Below are positions 1 to 6,735 of a stretch of DNA of 21,652 nucleotides, piece by piece. A program made the translations under genes and the position numbers. Each line of letters starts with the position of its first letter. Positions within the stretch are counted from its first letter, which is position 1. This stretch comes from Pseudomonadota bacterium (GTDB lineage Bacteria > Pseudomonadota > Alphaproteobacteria > Micavibrionales > Micavibrionaceae). The notes below the pieces were generated by a model. It was not told where the DNA came from and did not search any database. It was given only the letters and a program-made list of their open reading frames with translations. Where the stretch lies: positions 1 through 21,652 of the forward strand of contig JACQIJ010000156.1 in the NCBI GenBank assembly GCA_016198545.1, read 5' to 3'.

Positions 1-287
1 ATTATACCGATAGCAGTGTTTATGAAAAAAATGTTGACTTGACTCTTGATTCAGGTTATGTAATGCCTTCTGACAGCTTGATTGACAGCCTCAGGAATGC
101 ACGCGATAACAGGCGTCTGGGAGAGGTCGTTTTGTTAAGTGCCGCTGCTCTCCGCGAAGTCCCTCCTGCAAAACTTCACGCAGGATTTCTTCGGGAAGCG
201 GTGGATGGTCTAAAAACAGTGGGGTTAACCGATGAGGCCCGGGAGTTAACCAAGGAAGTCGCTCTGGGCCTGAGTGAAAAAAAATAA
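1..287 (+). CDS. C-terminal fragment of an unidentified protein upstream of xerD
   Basis: The reading frame is already open at the left window edge (first full codon at base 3) and runs to a TAA at 285-287, so only about 94 C-terminal residues are seen. The visible part is hydrophilic and predicted helical, with an alternating Ala/Leu/Glu/Arg pattern resembling a helical-repeat tail (for example GLTDEARELTKEVALGL near the end). A TTG at 39 could serve as a start, but no Shine-Dalgarno precedes it and the frame continues upstream, so I treat it as internal. From memory, large poorly characterised proteins with similar helical C-termini often precede xerD in Rhodospirillales; that is a family-level impression and not an identification. 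It lies 12 bases before xerD on the same strand and is probably co-transcribed with it. Confidence 0.6.
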   Translation, partial: YTDSSVYEKNVDLTLDSGYVMPSDSLIDSLRNARDNRRLGEVVLLSAAALREVPPAKLHAGFLREAVDGLKTVGLTDEARELTKEVALGLSEKK

Positions 288-299
288 AGGAGAAAGAAA

Positions 300-1292
300 A
301 TGGCAAGACCAGGTCGTCCAGCAATGCCGAAACCAAAGTTGCATCCTTTGGTCGATTCGTTTCTGGATATGCTGACCGCAGAGCGCGGAGCAGCGATGAA
401 CACGCGTCAGGCTTACTGGCGCGATTTGGCTGATTTCAGTCTGTATCTGCGTGACAAGTTTAAGAAAGAGGTCGTTGATGCTTCAACGAGCGAGATCAAG
501 ACGTACCTTGAAGATCTCGGCAACAAGATCCATGTAAAAGGCAAAAACCGCAACCAGATCGCCACGCGCACCGTTGCGCGCCGCCTGTCTGCGCTGCGTC
601 AGTTCTACCGCTACATCGTGTCGGAGAATATTCGCAAGGACGACCCTACCACGACGATCGAAAGCCCGAAACAAACCCGTACGCTGCCGAAAACGCTCAG
701 CGAAGGCGAAGTTTCGCAGCTGATCAAGACGGCGGCCCACGGCGGCGGCGCGGATAGCATCCGCCTCGTATGTCTGCTGGAAATGCTTTATGCCACGGGC
801 CTGCGCGTTTCCGAACTGGTCGGCCTTCCGATGTCTGCCATCGGCGAGGACATGCAGTTCCTGATGGTTGCCGGCAAAAGCGGTCGCGAGCGCATGGTCC
901 CGATGTCCGACACGGCCCAGAAAGCCGTCAAGAACTATCTGGACGTCCGCCAGCAATTCATCGGCCACGACGACAAAGGCACGCAGGCGCAATGGCTGTT
1001 CCCCTCCCGCACGTCGGAGAGCGGACACCTGACCCGTCAGCGTTTTGCCCAGCTCCTGAAGGACCTGGCCGAAGCAGCCGGCATTGAGGAAAACCGCGTC
1101 AGCCCGCACATCCTGCGGCACGCTTTCGCGACCCACCTCCTCAGCAACGGCGCGGACCTCCGCTCCGTTCAGAAAATGCTGGGCCACGCCGATATCGCTA
1201 CGACGCAAATCTACACGCATATCGTCGGCGACAAGGCGAAAAAGACGGTCGAGGAAAAGCACCCGCTGGCCAAGACCGGCACGGGCCGCTAA
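300..1292 (+). CDS. xerD: Tyrosine recombinase XerD
   Basis: Site-specific tyrosine recombinase that, with XerC, resolves chromosome dimers at dif during cell division. The 330-residue protein has an N-terminal core-binding SAM-like domain (about residues 15-110) and a C-terminal catalytic domain (about 125-320). The full catalytic set is visible: R169 in ATGLRVSEL, K193 in AGKSGRER, H270 and R273 in HILRHAFATHLL, H296 in MLGHADI and the nucleophile Y305 in IYTHI. The ATG start has GGAG seven bases upstream. Length and motifs are normal for the family. The downstream accA neighbour is the usual alphaproteobacterial context and favours XerD over XerC. The N-terminus has a short basic extension (MARPGRPAMPKPK). 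A strong terminator follows the gene, ending this transcription unit. Nothing suggests a mobile-element integrase. Confidence 0.93.
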   Translation: MARPGRPAMPKPKLHPLVDSFLDMLTAERGAAMNTRQAYWRDLADFSLYLRDKFKKEVVDASTSEIKTYLEDLGNKIHVKGKNRNQIATRTVARRLSALRQFYRYIVSENIRKDDPTTTIESPKQTRTLPKTLSEGEVSQLIKTAAHGGGADSIRLVCLLEMLYATGLRVSELVGLPMSAIGEDMQFLMVAGKSGRERMVPMSDTAQKAVKNYLDVRQQFIGHDDKGTQAQWLFPSRTSESGHLTRQRFAQLLKDLAEAAGIEENRVSPHILRHAFATHLLSNGADLRSVQKMLGHADIATTQIYTHIVGDKAKKTVEEKHPLAKTGTGR

Positions 1293-1313
1293 TCCTTAAC
1301 GGACAAAAGATTT

Positions 1314-1358
1314 AAAATCAGGCAGACAGTGTGGTAAACATGTCTGCCTGATTTTTTT
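1314..1358 (+). terminator. Intrinsic terminator after xerD
   Basis: A perfect 15-base-pair stem (1314-1328 with 1341-1355) encloses a 12-base loop; the 3' arm runs directly into seven T residues (1352-1358). The stem core is TCAGGCAGACA. It lies 21 bases after the xerD stop and before the accA ribosome binding site, so accA must have its own promoter or depend on read-through. Confidence 0.92.
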
Positions 1359-1381
1359 ATGCGCCATCAGGAGTTTTTTAG

Positions 1382-2329
1382 GTGACAAAACTCGAATTCG
1401 AAAAACCGATCCTTGAACTGGAAGGCAAGATTGCCGAGCTGCGCAATATGGGCAGCCATGACAGCATAAACATTGCCGAAGAAATCAGCCGGATGCAGTC
1501 CAAGGCGGAAAAGCTGCTGATCCAGACCTACAGCAAGCTTACGCCGCAACAAAAAGTGCAGGTGGCGCGCCATCAGGACCGCCCCCATTTCGTGGACTAT
1601 GTGCGCGAACTGATACAGGATTTCACGCCGCTGGCGGGCGACAGGCTGTATGCCGAGGATTTTGCCATGCCCGGCGGACTCGGCCGATTCCGCGGCATAT
1701 CCTGTGTCGTTCTGGGCCAGGAAAAGGGCAGCGATACCGACAGCCGCATCAGGCACAATTTCGGCATGGCGCGTCCCGAGGGATACCGCAAGGCGCAGCG
1801 TCTGATGCATATGGCCCAGCAATTCCGCCTTCCCGTCATAACGCTGGTCGACACGGCGGGCGCATATCCGGGCGTGGGGGCCGAAGAGCGCGGTCAGGCG
1901 GAAGCCATCGCCCGGTCGATCGAGGCCTGTCTGCGCATCCATGTTCCCATCATATCGACCGTCATCGGCGAAGGCGGATCCGGCGGCGCCATTGCCATTG
2001 CCACGGCTGATCTCGTTTACATGCTGGAGCATTCAATCTATTCGGTCATCTCCCCGGAAGGTTGCGCCTCCATCCTGTGGCGCAGCGCAGCCCATGCGAA
2101 CGATGCCGCCGCCGCCCTGAAGCTGACTGCGCAGGATATGCTGGAACTGAAACTGATAGACGGCATCATCCCTGAGCCTATCGGCGGTGCGCACCGTAAA
2201 AAGCAGGAAACCATCCGCAATGTCGGCGACCGGATAGAAAAAGCGCTCCAGCGCCTGATGCCGTGGGACGATGAAACATTGCTCAGGCAGAGAAATCAGA
2301 AGTTCCTTTCCATGGGAGCAGCCGCATAA
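1382..2329 (+). CDS. accA: Acetyl-CoA carboxylase carboxyltransferase subunit alpha
   Basis: Alpha subunit of the carboxyltransferase half of acetyl-CoA carboxylase. With AccD it moves the carboxyl group from biotin on AccB to acetyl-CoA, giving malonyl-CoA for fatty acid synthesis in the cytoplasm. At 315 residues it matches the usual length of about 320. Visible family motifs include the N-terminal FEKPILELEGKI, FGMARPEGYRKAQRLM, DTAGAYPGVGAEERGQ, VIGEGGSGGAIAIA, YSVISPEGCASILW and the C-terminal LIDGIIPEPIGGAHR. The start is GTG at 1382 with AGGAG eight bases upstream (1369-1373). The gene follows the xerD terminator, so it is probably transcribed separately; I could not place a convincing promoter in the short gap. 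Its last 34 bases overlap the 3' end of the regulator gene on the opposite strand. Confidence 0.96.
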   Translation: MTKLEFEKPILELEGKIAELRNMGSHDSINIAEEISRMQSKAEKLLIQTYSKLTPQQKVQVARHQDRPHFVDYVRELIQDFTPLAGDRLYAEDFAMPGGLGRFRGISCVVLGQEKGSDTDSRIRHNFGMARPEGYRKAQRLMHMAQQFRLPVITLVDTAGAYPGVGAEERGQAEAIARSIEACLRIHVPIISTVIGEGGSGGAIAIATADLVYMLEHSIYSVISPEGCASILWRSAAHANDAAAALKLTAQDMLELKLIDGIIPEPIGGAHRKKQETIRNVGDRIEKALQRLMPWDDETLLRQRNQKFLSMGAAA

Positions 2330-2721
2330 GAAGCGGAAGCAACCATCATTATACTTTCCTGTTTCGTTTCTTGCGCATCAGCTTCCCCGCGTAAAACAGA
2401 CAATGGCATGCGGGCGCGCTGGAGCATATTGCTGAAATTTCCATGCGCCGCTTTTACATGCCCCTCCTCCGTCGCCGCTGCGCGGTAGTACAGCATTAAG
2501 AAAACGCGTATTGCCGCCGTCAGTGAAGTATTCGGGTTTTTCCGCATCTGTATCAGAGAACATATATCGTGAATCCTGCATTGCTCCCGTTTTGCGATTT
2601 CCCGCAGGGCATTCCACATTTCCGGTTCCAGCCTTACCGACGTCCGCCGGCCCAGAACGGTTATGTTGCGGCTTACAAGCGTACTCCTCAATTCGGAGCA
2701 GCATCCATTTTCCTTCTCCAT
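2296..2721 (-). CDS. Ribbon-helix-helix domain protein (RHH_4-like)
   Basis: Probable DNA-binding regulator of 141 residues. Residues about 20-82 fit the ribbon-helix-helix pattern common in alphaproteobacteria: a beta strand (RRTSVRLE, 26-33), helix one (PEMWNALREIAKRE), helix two (HDICSLIQM) and a third amphipathic helix (SLTAAIRVFLMLYYRAA). The roughly 55-residue C-terminal tail is unusual in length and has no recognisable motif. An upstream in-frame TTG at 2727 exists, but AGGAG at 2732-2728 sits directly against it and six bases from the ATG at 2721, so I choose the ATG. The gene converges on accA and their coding ends overlap by 34 bases. It is divergent from the J-domain gene, and the intergenic space holds an AT-rich inverted repeat that could be an operator. 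The target is unknown. Confidence 0.8.
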   Translation of the reverse strand: MEKENGCCSELRSTLVSRNITVLGRRTSVRLEPEMWNALREIAKREQCRIHDICSLIQMRKNPNTSLTAAIRVFLMLYYRAAATEEGHVKAAHGNFSNMLQRARMPLSVLRGEADAQETKQESIMMVASASYAAAPMERNF

Positions 2722-2804
2722 ACTCAACTCCTATACAACTTTAAGAATTTATGTAACCTAACAGCAGTCTATAGTACACAAAAAATCCCAATATGCAACT
2801 AATG

Positions 2805-2828
2805 AGTGTGTAAAAATAAAAACACACT
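2805..2828. repeat. Inverted repeat, possible operator between divergent genes
   Basis: AGTGTGT (2805-2811) and ACACACT (2822-2828) form a perfect 7-base inverted repeat around a 10-base A-rich centre. It lies in the 183-base space between the ribbon-helix-helix gene (minus) and the J-domain gene (plus). No T-run follows on either strand, so a terminator is unlikely. It may be a protein binding site, but no function is shown by sequence alone. Confidence 0.4.
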
Positions 2829-2866
2829 TAATAAGCATAATGCGGGCCCCACAATATGTTTAACAC

Positions 2867-2895
2867 TTGTTTCAACAAGCTATACGCTCCATAAT
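2867..2895 (+). promoter_or_regulatory. Candidate sigma-70-type promoter for the J-domain gene
   Basis: TTGTTT (2867-2872), a 17-base spacer and CATAAT (2890-2895, five of six matches to the -10 consensus). The predicted start of transcription is near 2902, only about three bases before the ATG at 2905, so the mRNA would be essentially leaderless. The -35 match is weak. Confidence 0.35.
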
Positions 2896-2904
2896 GACAA
2901 AAGG

Positions 2905-3513
2905 ATGCCCAAGATACATTTGAAGCCATTTTCACCCGAGTACGCAGACGATAGCGCGCCCGAAAACACAGCCCGCTGCTGCGATATGCCGGGCTGCGCG
3001 GCGGAGGGCGTTCACAAAGCCCCAAAAAGCCGCAGCCTTAGCGACTATTACCGGTTCTGCTATCAGCATGTTGAAGAATACAACCGGGCATGGGATTTCT
3101 TTTCCGGAATGTCTCAAAAAGATATTGAAGGACATGTCGTCCGCAGCACCCTGTGGGACCGCGACACGCGCCGGTATGACGGCATGGCGGCCTTTGAAAC
3201 CACTCTCTACCGCAAAGCCTGGCAGACATACCATTACACCGAAAAGGAACCATCGAAAACCACGCCCGGTACGGGAGGAATCAACAGCGATACGCCGGAA
3301 TTCCAGGCAATGGCCGTCATGGGGCTGGAGCCGCCCCTTGCCATGACGGCCATAAAGACGCGATACAAGGAACTCGTAAAGAAATACCATCCCGATATCA
3401 ACAGGGACGACCCCAGGGCCGAAGAACTTTTGAAATCCATCAACATGGCGTATACGATATTGAAGCTGGCGTGCGAGAAATACGAAACCACTTACGCAGA
3501 TGGAAAGAAATAA
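2905..3513 (+). CDS. J-domain protein with N-terminal Cys/His cluster, upstream of cobS
   Basis: A 202-residue DnaJ-like co-chaperone. The N-terminal part has a Cys/His cluster that looks metal-binding: C25, C26 and C31, then C52 and H55 in RFCYQHVEEYN. The C-terminal part (about 136-198) is a J domain with the signature HPD tripeptide at 162-164 inside KKYHPDINRDDP, preceded by the basic helix TRYKELVKK. No glycine/phenylalanine or DnaJ zinc domain is present, so it is not DnaJ itself. Related proteins sit immediately upstream of cobS in many alphaproteobacteria, and here the gap to cobS is two bases. The ATG at 2905 has AAAGG directly abutting it and no properly spaced Shine-Dalgarno. A GTG at 2806 would extend the frame, but through low-complexity AT-rich sequence unlike the family, so I reject it. 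It probably presents a client, perhaps CobS/CobT, to DnaK. Confidence 0.85.
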   Translation: MPKIHLKPFSPEYADDSAPENTARCCDMPGCAAEGVHKAPKSRSLSDYYRFCYQHVEEYNRAWDFFSGMSQKDIEGHVVRSTLWDRDTRRYDGMAAFETTLYRKAWQTYHYTEKEPSKTTPGTGGINSDTPEFQAMAVMGLEPPLAMTAIKTRYKELVKKYHPDINRDDPRAEELLKSINMAYTILKLACEKYETTYADGKK

Positions 3514-3515
3514 TC

Positions 3516-4547
3516 ATGGCAGACGACATTGACCGCGAACCAATGAACGCCTCGTTCGACGTCACGCAGCTTACGCCGAATCACCCGCGCTATACCACCA
3601 TCCCCGACGCCACATACGACGTGCGGGAAACATTCGGGCTGGACGTAGACTGGAAAGTGCCGGGATTTTCAGAGGAACACCCCAACGTGCCGCAGGTCGA
3701 CAGAACCTATTGCTTCGACCATGACACGACGCTGGCCATCCTCGCGGGCTTCGCCCACAACCGCCGCGTGATGGTGCAAGGTTATCACGGCACCGGTAAA
3801 TCCACACATATCGAACAGGTCGCCGCGCGCCTCAACTGGCCGTGCGTGCGCGTCAACCTGGACAGCCACGTCAGCCGCATCGATCTGCTGGGCAAGGACA
3901 TGATCGTGCTGAAGGAAGGCAAGCAGATAACGCAGTATAAGGAAGGCCTGCTTCCGTGGGCGCTGCAAAATCCGGTTGCCCTCGTGTTCGATGAATACGA
4001 CGCAGGCCGCCCGGATGTGATGTTCGTCATCCAGCGCGTTCTTGAGTCAGACGGACGCCTGACCCTGCTCGACCAGAACACGGTCATCCGCCCCCACCCC
4101 GCCTTCCGCCTGTTCGCCACGGCGAACACGATCGGTCTCGGCGATATGACAGGGCTGTATCACGGATCGCAACAACTGAACCAGGCGCAGCTCGACCGCT
4201 GGAACATCCTCGTCACGCTCAATTACCTGCCGCATGACGAGGAAATGGAAATCATGATGAAAAAAAACCCGGACTGGAACAACGACAAGGGCCGCAAGGA
4301 CATCGACGCGATGGTGCGCCTCGCCGACCTGACCCGCGCCGGCTTCATGAACGGGGATATCTCAACCGTCATGTCCCCGCGCACAGTTTTGAGCTGGATC
4401 GAAAACACGAAAATCTTCAAGGACCGCGACATGGCTTTCCGCCTGTCGTTCCTGAACAAATGCGACGAAGCCGAACGCCCGACGGTCGCGGAGTATTACC
4501 AAAGGTGCTTCGGGGTGGAGCTGGATGCTGGCGGTAAGCTGAATTGA
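3516..4547 (+). CDS. cobS: CobS, AAA+ ATPase subunit of aerobic cobaltochelatase
   Basis: A 343-residue MoxR-type AAA+ ATPase. In B12 producers CobS and CobT form the ATP-driven chaperone that works with CobN to insert cobalt into hydrogenobyrinic acid diamide. Visible motifs: Walker A GYHGTGKST (89-97), Walker B LVFDEYDAG (D159, E160), sensor-1 Asn in FATANT (N204) and an arginine-finger candidate in LDRWN (R228). The N-terminal region, with EEHPNVPQVD and YCFDHDTT, is also typical. An in-frame upstream start at 3471 would lie inside the preceding gene; the ATG at 3516, two bases after that stop, fits the family N-terminus. No cobN or other cobalamin gene and no cobalamin riboswitch is in the window, so participation in B12 synthesis here is unproven. 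Confidence 0.92.
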   Translation: MADDIDREPMNASFDVTQLTPNHPRYTTIPDATYDVRETFGLDVDWKVPGFSEEHPNVPQVDRTYCFDHDTTLAILAGFAHNRRVMVQGYHGTGKSTHIEQVAARLNWPCVRVNLDSHVSRIDLLGKDMIVLKEGKQITQYKEGLLPWALQNPVALVFDEYDAGRPDVMFVIQRVLESDGRLTLLDQNTVIRPHPAFRLFATANTIGLGDMTGLYHGSQQLNQAQLDRWNILVTLNYLPHDEEMEIMMKKNPDWNNDKGRKDIDAMVRLADLTRAGFMNGDISTVMSPRTVLSWIENTKIFKDRDMAFRLSFLNKCDEAERPTVAEYYQRCFGVELDAGGKLN

Positions 4548-4588
4548 AACAGGCACCACAGGTCTGCGCCCTGAATAATTAGGATAAT

Positions 4589-4617
4589 TTGACTTTTTCG
4601 GAGCAAGAGGTTATCTT
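4589..4617 (+). promoter_or_regulatory. Candidate promoter ahead of the 64-codon ORF
   Basis: TTGACT (4589-4594, five of six matches), an exact 17-base spacer, then TATCTT (4612-4617, four of six). Transcription would start near 4624, three bases before the ATG at 4627. This is the best -35/-10 pair in the cob region and could drive the small ORF together with cobT. Confidence 0.5.
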
Positions 4618-4626
4618 ATCGCAATA

Positions 4627-4821
4627 ATGGAAAAACCACGGAAATTATCGGCCTTTGAGGTATTCGCAGGAGCCTGCGGCATCGGCTTTTCCCTGCTGGG
4701 GATGACCGTTTTCCTGGCTCCTGATCTGGTCGATAAGCCTTTCAACCAGATCAGCGACTACGTACATGAGCACATGACGAGTGCCGCCCGTTCCTTCAAC
4801 CCGAACGTGCCAGCACCCTGA
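4627..4821 (+). CDS. Small single-span membrane protein between cobS and cobT
   Basis: A 64-residue ORF I do not recognise. It has a charged N-terminus (MEKPRKLSAFEV), a hydrophobic segment around residues 12-33 (FAGACGIGFSLLGMTVFLAP) long enough for one membrane span, and a polar tail containing DYVHEHMTSAARS that ends NVPAP. By the positive-inside rule the N-terminus would be cytoplasmic. There is no well-spaced Shine-Dalgarno, but a good -35/-10 pair ends just before the ATG, suggesting a leaderless or nearly leaderless message. It lies 79 bases after cobS and 66 before cobT on the same strand. The clear span and reasonable composition argue for a real gene; the lack of a known homologue argues for caution. 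Confidence 0.55.
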   Translation: MEKPRKLSAFEVFAGACGIGFSLLGMTVFLAPDLVDKPFNQISDYVHEHMTSAARSFNPNVPAP

Positions 4822-4870
4822 CGTAAAAGACTGCAAGCAAATATCCCCAGCCTTTTAAAGCATTCTTCCT

Positions 4871-4876
4871 TATACT
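4871..4876 (+). promoter_or_regulatory. Possible -10 element just upstream of cobT
   Basis: TATACT matches five of six -10 bases and starts 17 bases before the cobT ATG, which would place transcription initiation about five bases before the start codon. No convincing -35 hexamer is found at the proper distance, so this is weak. cobT may instead be read from the promoter at 4589-4617. Confidence 0.25.
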
Positions 4877-4887
4877 GAAATGCGTAT

Positions 4888-6735
4888 ATGTCCGACCGTA
4901 ACGAACAGAAATTCCTTGAGAACTTCAAAGCCGCCACTGTCGCGGCGTTGCGGGCGCTGGCGCGGCGCAAGGATGTTGAGGTCAGCTATTCCGCCGACGG
5001 GCCGGTGCAGGAACGCCTGTCCGGCGCGCGGCCCAAAAAACTGAAACTGCCCGTGCCGGGGCGCGACCTGACGCCCGAGGAAACGGCGCGCCTGCGCGGT
5101 CAGGCGGATACGCGCGCCCTCCACGTCCGCCATCACGATCCGCGCCTTCATCTTGAAAACGCGCCGATGGATCTGACGGCCGGGGCGGCGTTCGAGGCGC
5201 TGGAGCGCGCGCGGTGCGAGGCGCTGGGCGCGCGGCAGATGGAAGGCGTGAAACAGAATCTTTCCGCCGCGCTGGAAAATTACTGCCGCCGGATGGGCTA
5301 TCACAATATTTCAACGAAAGACGATTGCAGCCTGTCCGATGCGCTATATATATCGGCGCGCCTTGCGCTGTCGGGCGAAACGCCCGGCGATGCCGCCGCA
5401 AAAGTCGCGGATCTCTGGCAGCCGTGGCTGAAGGAAAAACTCGGCGGAGACGGTTTTCAGGCTCTGGCGCCGCTGCTGGCCGACCAGAAGGCTTTCGCCG
5501 CCCTGTCCCGCAAGCTTATCGGGTGGATGGACATGAAAGCGGACGATCCCCCGCCGCCCGAAGCCGAAGACGACGAAGAACAGGAAGGAAACGACGGGCA
5601 GCAGGATTCCCGGGCTGAAAAAGATCAAAAGAAAGAACAGCCGGAGCAAGCCGAATCGCAGGCGCAGGAGAAAAATCAGGATGAGGCGGAATCCCGCCCC
5701 GCGGGCATGGAGGACATGCAGGCGGAAGGCGCAAACCCTGAAACGGACAGCGAGGATGCTGGAACGCCGCAGATGCGCCAGCGCGAAGGGTACATCCCCG
5801 GCCCCGGCAACCGTTACACGATATACACGACGGCCTATGACGAAATCGTGGACGCCGGCGCGCTGGCCGACCCGGAGGAACTGGAACGGTTGCGCGCGAT
5901 GCTCGACCAGCAACTTTCCAGCCTGCACAGCCTGACCACCAAGCTGGCCAACCGCCTGCAGCGCCGCCTGATGGCGAAGCAGCAGCGCAGCTGGCAATTC
6001 GATCTGGACGAAGGTTATCTCGACCCCGCACGCCTTGCCCGGATGATCGCCAACCCGACCGTTCCGCTTGTGTACAAGCAGGAACGCGCCACGCCCTTCC
6101 GCGACACGGTCGTGGCTATCCTGATAGACAATTCCGGGTCGATGCGCGGCCGCCCCATCGCCATCGCCGCCATGTGCACGGACGTTCTGGCCCGGACGCT
6201 GGAACGCTGCGGCGTGAAATGCGAAATTCTGGGCTTCACCACGCGCGCATGGAAGGGCGGCAAAGCGCGCGATCTGTGGATACAGAATAACCGCCCGCCG
6301 CATCCGGGACGCCTGAACGACCTGCGCCACATCATCTACAAGGGGGCGGACGCGCCGTGGCGGCGGACGCGTAAAAATCTCGGCCTGATGCTGAAGGAAG
6401 GGCTTCTGAAGGAGAATATAGACGGCGAAGCGCTGGCCTGGGCCTATAACCGCATGGCGCAAAGGCCGGAGCAGCGAAAAATCCTGATGGTAATTTCCGA
6501 CGGCGCGCCGGTGGACGATTCAACCCTGTCCGTGAATCCTTCCAACATCCTGGAACAGGATCTGCGCAACGTCATTTCGTGGATCGAGGATCATTCCGGC
6601 GTAGAACTGACAGCCATCGGCATAGGGCATGACGTAACGCGCTATTACAAAAAGGCCCTGACCATCGCGGATGCCGACGAACTTGCCCCAGCCCTGATCG
6701 GCAAGCTGGATGAATTGTTTGAGGAAACGGCTTAG
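4888..6735 (+). CDS. cobT: CobT, VWA-domain subunit of aerobic cobaltochelatase
   Basis: Partner of CobS in the AAA+/VWA chaperone of cobaltochelatase. The 615-residue protein has the expected three parts: an N-terminal helical domain (about 1-215), a strongly acidic, glutamine-rich linker (about 219-292, including EAEDDEEQEGNDGQQDS), and a C-terminal von Willebrand factor A domain with the metal-ion-dependent adhesion site D414-N-S416-G-S418 and a later ISDGAP (D538). ATG at 4888 has no Shine-Dalgarno; it is followed by SDRNEQKFLENFKAATVAALRAL, in keeping with family N-termini. Its stop overlaps the ftsY stop on the opposite strand (6732-6735), with no terminator visible between them. Length and domains are normal, so it looks functional, but cobalt chelation depends on a CobN encoded elsewhere. 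Confidence 0.92.
   Translation: MSDRNEQKFLENFKAATVAALRALARRKDVEVSYSADGPVQERLSGARPKKLKLPVPGRDLTPEETARLRGQADTRALHVRHHDPRLHLENAPMDLTAGAAFEALERARCEALGARQMEGVKQNLSAALENYCRRMGYHNISTKDDCSLSDALYISARLALSGETPGDAAAKVADLWQPWLKEKLGGDGFQALAPLLADQKAFAALSRKLIGWMDMKADDPPPPEAEDDEEQEGNDGQQDSRAEKDQKKEQPEQAESQAQEKNQDEAESRPAGMEDMQAEGANPETDSEDAGTPQMRQREGYIPGPGNRYTIYTTAYDEIVDAGALADPEELERLRAMLDQQLSSLHSLTTKLANRLQRRLMAKQQRSWQFDLDEGYLDPARLARMIANPTVPLVYKQERATPFRDTVVAILIDNSGSMRGRPIAIAAMCTDVLARTLERCGVKCEILGFTTRAWKGGKARDLWIQNNRPPHPGRLNDLRHIIYKGADAPWRRTRKNLGLMLKEGLLKENIDGEALAWAYNRMAQRPEQRKILMVISDGAPVDDSTLSVNPSNILEQDLRNVISWIEDHSGVELTAIGIGHDVTRYYKKALTIADADELAPALIGKLDELFEETA

Noticed and set aside
300..1292. xerD as the integrase of a mobile element
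   Set aside because: Motifs, length and the accA neighbour fit the housekeeping recombinase; no tRNA, attachment repeats or cargo genes are present.
2806..2904. GTG at 2806 as start of the J-domain gene
   Set aside because: It would add 33 residues encoded by AT-rich intergenic sequence, covers the inverted repeat and has no Shine-Dalgarno; family N-termini match the ATG at 2905.
3300..4900. Cobalamin riboswitch in the cob region
   Set aside because: The spacers are 2, 79 and 66 bases and hold no B12-box-like sequence.
5344..6462. Long minus-strand ORF (372 codons) opposite cobT
   Set aside because: cobT is clear on the plus strand; the antisense frame is low-complexity, rich in Arg, Leu and Phe, and has no motif.
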